The notes under the pieces: generated by a model
The model's input: only the letters and a program-made list of their open reading frames with translations
Database searches by the model: none
Told to the model about the DNA's origin: nothing
Source of the DNA: an uncultured Lachnospiraceae bacterium
GTDB lineage: Bacteria > Bacillota > Clostridia > Lachnospirales > Lachnospiraceae
Length of the DNA: 64,000 bases
Assembly: GCA_910583605.1 (NCBI GenBank)
Contig: CAJTXN010000003.1
Coordinates: 124,001 to 188,000, forward strand
Reading direction: 5' to 3'
Shown here: positions 62,092 to 64,000 of the stretch, piece after piece
Layout: each line of letters starts with the position of its first letter
How positions within the stretch are numbered: the first letter of the stretch is position 1
Made by a program: the position numbers and the translations under genes

Positions 62092-62532
62092 ATGGAATTA
62101 TCTAATTTAAGACCTGCAGAAGGTTCAAAGCACAGCGATAATTTTAGAAGAGGTCGTGGACACGGTTCTGGAAACGGAAAGACAGCCGGTAAAGGACACA
62201 AGGGACAGAAAGCTCGTTCCGGAAGCCCAAGACCAGGCTTCGAAGGCGGACAGATGCCTTTATATAGAAGAATTCCTAAGAGAGGTTTCACAAACAGAAA
62301 CTCTAAGGAAATCATCGGAATCAATGTTAGTGCACTGGAAAGATTCGAAGATGGAGCAGTTGTTACTGTTGAGACCTTATTAGAAACAGGAATTGTAAAG
62401 AATCCGAAAGACGGTGTTAAAATTCTTGGATATGGAGATATTACTAAGAAGCTTACAGTGAAGGCAAATGCATTCAGCGATGGTGCAAAGCAGAAGATTG
62501 AAGCTCTTGGTGGAACCTGTGAGGTGATCTAA
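62092..62532 (+). CDS. rplO: 50S ribosomal protein L15
   Basis: 146 residues; glycine-rich N-terminal extension (GRGHGSGNGKTAGKGHKGQ) reaching into 23S rRNA. Overlaps secY by 1 bp (TAATG). Confidence 0.98.
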   Translation: MELSNLRPAEGSKHSDNFRRGRGHGSGNGKTAGKGHKGQKARSGSPRPGFEGGQMPLYRRIPKRGFTNRNSKEIIGINVSALERFEDGAVVTVETLLETGIVKNPKDGVKILGYGDITKKLTVKANAFSDGAKQKIEALGGTCEVI

Positions 62533-63857
62533 TGCTAAAAACACTGCGTGATGCATTAAAAATCAAAGAGATAAGACAAAGATTATTTTATACGTTCTGT
62601 ATGTTGGTTCTTGTCAGGCTGGGCAGTCAGCTGCCTCTTCCTGGCACCACTGCCGAATCCATTGCATCTGTAACAGAGCAGTTCAAGAATGGAGCATTTG
62701 GTTTTTTTGATGCATTGACAGGTGGTTCTTTTGAACAGATGTCATTATTTGCATTGAATATTACACCGTATATTACGTCTTCCATTATAATGCAGCTGCT
62801 TACAATTGCCATTCCGAAGCTGGAGGAAATGCAGAAAGACGGAGAAGAAGGCAGAAAGAAGATTACTGAAATAACCAGATACCTGACGATTGCACTGGCA
62901 CTGATTGAAGGTACCGCAACGGCTATCAGTCTTGGAAACAAAGGACTTTTTGGTGCAACAGGCAATATGAGCACATTTGAATATGCATCATTCATTATTG
63001 TTGCCGTAGCAACGATGACATGTGGTTCAGCATTACTTATGTGGATGGGTGAAAACATAACCGAAAAGGGTGTGGGTAACGGAATATCCATTATTCTGTT
63101 AATTAATATCATTTCCAGAATTCCAAATGATATTGCGAATCTGTTTAATCAATTTGTTATAAATGCAAGCTCTGTAGGTGGAAAAGGCTTAGGTGCGGTA
63201 ATGATTATAGCAATTATTGTGGTTATCATAGCATTTGTAGTTGTACTGCAGGCTGCTGAGAGAAGAATACCGGTACAGTATTCCAAGAAGATGCAGGGAA
63301 GAAAGCTTGTGGGTGGAGCTTCCTCTCATATTCCTCTTAAGGTAAATACTGCCGGAGTTATTCCAATCATTTTTGCACAATCACTTCTGACATTCCCAAA
63401 TGTTATTGCGACAATGGTTACCGGTTCAACACCGGAATGGACAAAATATCTGTTGTCACAGTACTGGTGGAATCCGTCAAAAATAAAATACTCTGTAGGA
63501 TTTATTGTTTATATCATAATGGTTGTGGGATTTGCATATTTCTACACCTCTATCACTTTCAATCCAATGGAAGTGGCAAACAATATGAAAAAACAGGGTG
63601 GATTTATTCCGGGTATCCGGCCGGGTAAACCGACGCAGGATTATTTAAATACCATATTGAATTATATTGTATTTATCGGGGCCGTTGGTCTGTTGATTGT
63701 AGCAACGATACCGATTGCTTTTTCCGGAATCTGGAAAGCAACCGTTTCCTTTGGCGGAACATCATTGATCATTATCGTAGGTGTTGTAATTGAAACACTG
63801 AAGAAGATAGAATCCATGATGCTGGTTCGTAACTACAAAGGATTTTTAAATGACTAA
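62532..63857 (+). CDS. secY: Sec translocase channel subunit SecY
   Basis: 441 residues with ten membrane helices; the protein-conducting channel for secretion and membrane insertion. GSQLPLPG, the plug region and cytoplasmic loops (RRIPVQYSKKM; the C-terminal MLVRNYKGFL) are all present. It is translationally coupled to rplO. It would export the amylase and surface proteins seen in this window. Confidence 0.98.
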   Translation: MLKTLRDALKIKEIRQRLFYTFCMLVLVRLGSQLPLPGTTAESIASVTEQFKNGAFGFFDALTGGSFEQMSLFALNITPYITSSIIMQLLTIAIPKLEEMQKDGEEGRKKITEITRYLTIALALIEGTATAISLGNKGLFGATGNMSTFEYASFIIVAVATMTCGSALLMWMGENITEKGVGNGISIILLINIISRIPNDIANLFNQFVINASSVGGKGLGAVMIIAIIVVIIAFVVVLQAAERRIPVQYSKKMQGRKLVGGASSHIPLKVNTAGVIPIIFAQSLLTFPNVIATMVTGSTPEWTKYLLSQYWWNPSKIKYSVGFIVYIIMVVGFAYFYTSITFNPMEVANNMKKQGGFIPGIRPGKPTQDYLNTILNYIVFIGAVGLLIVATIPIAFSGIWKATVSFGGTSLIIIVGVVIETLKKIESMMLVRNYKGFLND

Positions 63858-63880
63858 ATTCCAAAGTAATAATATGATTA

Positions 63881-63915
63881 GACAATGGAACAGGGCGCTG
63901 TCCTGTACCATTGTC
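63881..63915 (+). promoter_or_regulatory. Hairpin between secY and adk
   Basis: GACAATGGAACAGG and CCTGTACCATTGTC pair at 13 of 14 positions around a 7-base loop. Only AAAATTG follows, so it looks like an attenuator or RNA-processing hairpin, not a full terminator. Confidence 0.6.
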
Positions 63916-63960
63916 AAAATTGCTTTAAGCATTAAACAATAAAAGAATGGAGATTTTTTT

Positions 63961-64000
63961 ATGAAGATTATTATGTTAGGTGCGCCTGGTGCCGGCAAGG
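63961..64000 (+). CDS. adk: Adenylate kinase, 5' fragment
   Basis: Only the first 13 codons are in the window: MKIIMLGAPGAGK, the P-loop start of adenylate kinase. Its position after secY is standard for Firmicutes. The preceding TGGAGATTTTTTT supplies a plausible ribosome binding site. Confidence 0.93.
   Translation, partial: MKIIMLGAPGAGK

Noticed and set aside
1..64000. tRNA or rRNA genes
   Set aside because: I found no cloverleaf or rRNA sequence; the element uses tuf, not a tRNA, as its attachment site.

Overview
The window reads as a low-GC Firmicute of the class Clostridia, most likely a gut Lachnospiraceae (Roseburia/Agathobacter/Butyrivibrio-like). The reasons are the Firmicutes order of the str and S10-spc ribosomal genes, strong AGGAGG ribosome binding sites, zinc-type S14, a secreted GH13 alpha-amylase with CBM26 starch-binding modules, tandem DUF5104 lipoproteins and a TnpV/MobV mobilizable element. 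No species can be named from the sequence alone.

Layout. (1) 1-9300, chromosomal accessory genes: a small heat-shock protein, a LysR regulator beside a decayed ABC exporter, a two-component system divergent from a three-gene ABC-2 exporter with a small leader ORF, and a YkuD-fold secreted protein. (2) 9348-14105, the str operon rpsL-rpsG-fusA and then tuf with its own promoter. (3) 13997-39228, a 25.2-kb integrative and mobilizable element inserted in the 3' end of tuf. A second copy of the last 17 tuf codons, followed by its own terminator, marks the far end. The element carries a nucleotidyltransferase with a Met-rich mini-protein, an IS30-type insertion sequence, a DUF6076-like gene, a small excisionase-like HTH protein, a tyrosine integrase, a CHC2 primase, a VapE-type ATPase, a ParM-like actin with a ParR-like partner, an oriT-like region, a MobV relaxase and TnpV. 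Its cargo is a tight three-gene Druantia type III-like defence operon (DruH-like, DruE-like giant helicase, NERD-nuclease/SF1 helicase), followed by a YhcG/DUF1016 nuclease. There is no type IV secretion system, so transfer would need a helper. (4) 39263-52712, chromosomal genes: small membrane proteins, a DUF1266-Imm33 fusion, an aldo/keto reductase, the secreted alpha-amylase, bioB with a probable BirA operator, and a VWA/calcium-repeat/DUF4474 surface protein broken by an in-frame TGA and followed by four tandem DUF5104 lipoproteins. This last set looks like a toxin-immunity locus. (5) 52845-64000, the S10-spc operon from rpsJ to secY and the first codons of adk.

How it works together. The element appears to integrate by Int/Xis recombination within a 20-bp tuf core, restoring the EF-Tu reading frame each time. 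Helically phased repeats at both ends look like integrase arm sites. Primase, VapE, ParM/ParR and a cluster of GTTTACA iterons suggest a replicating, partitioned circular phase. The helicase/nuclease operon is probably anti-phage cargo. Two decayed genes flanking that operon (an HTH gene and an AlbA/Schlafen-type gene) mark earlier cargo turnover.
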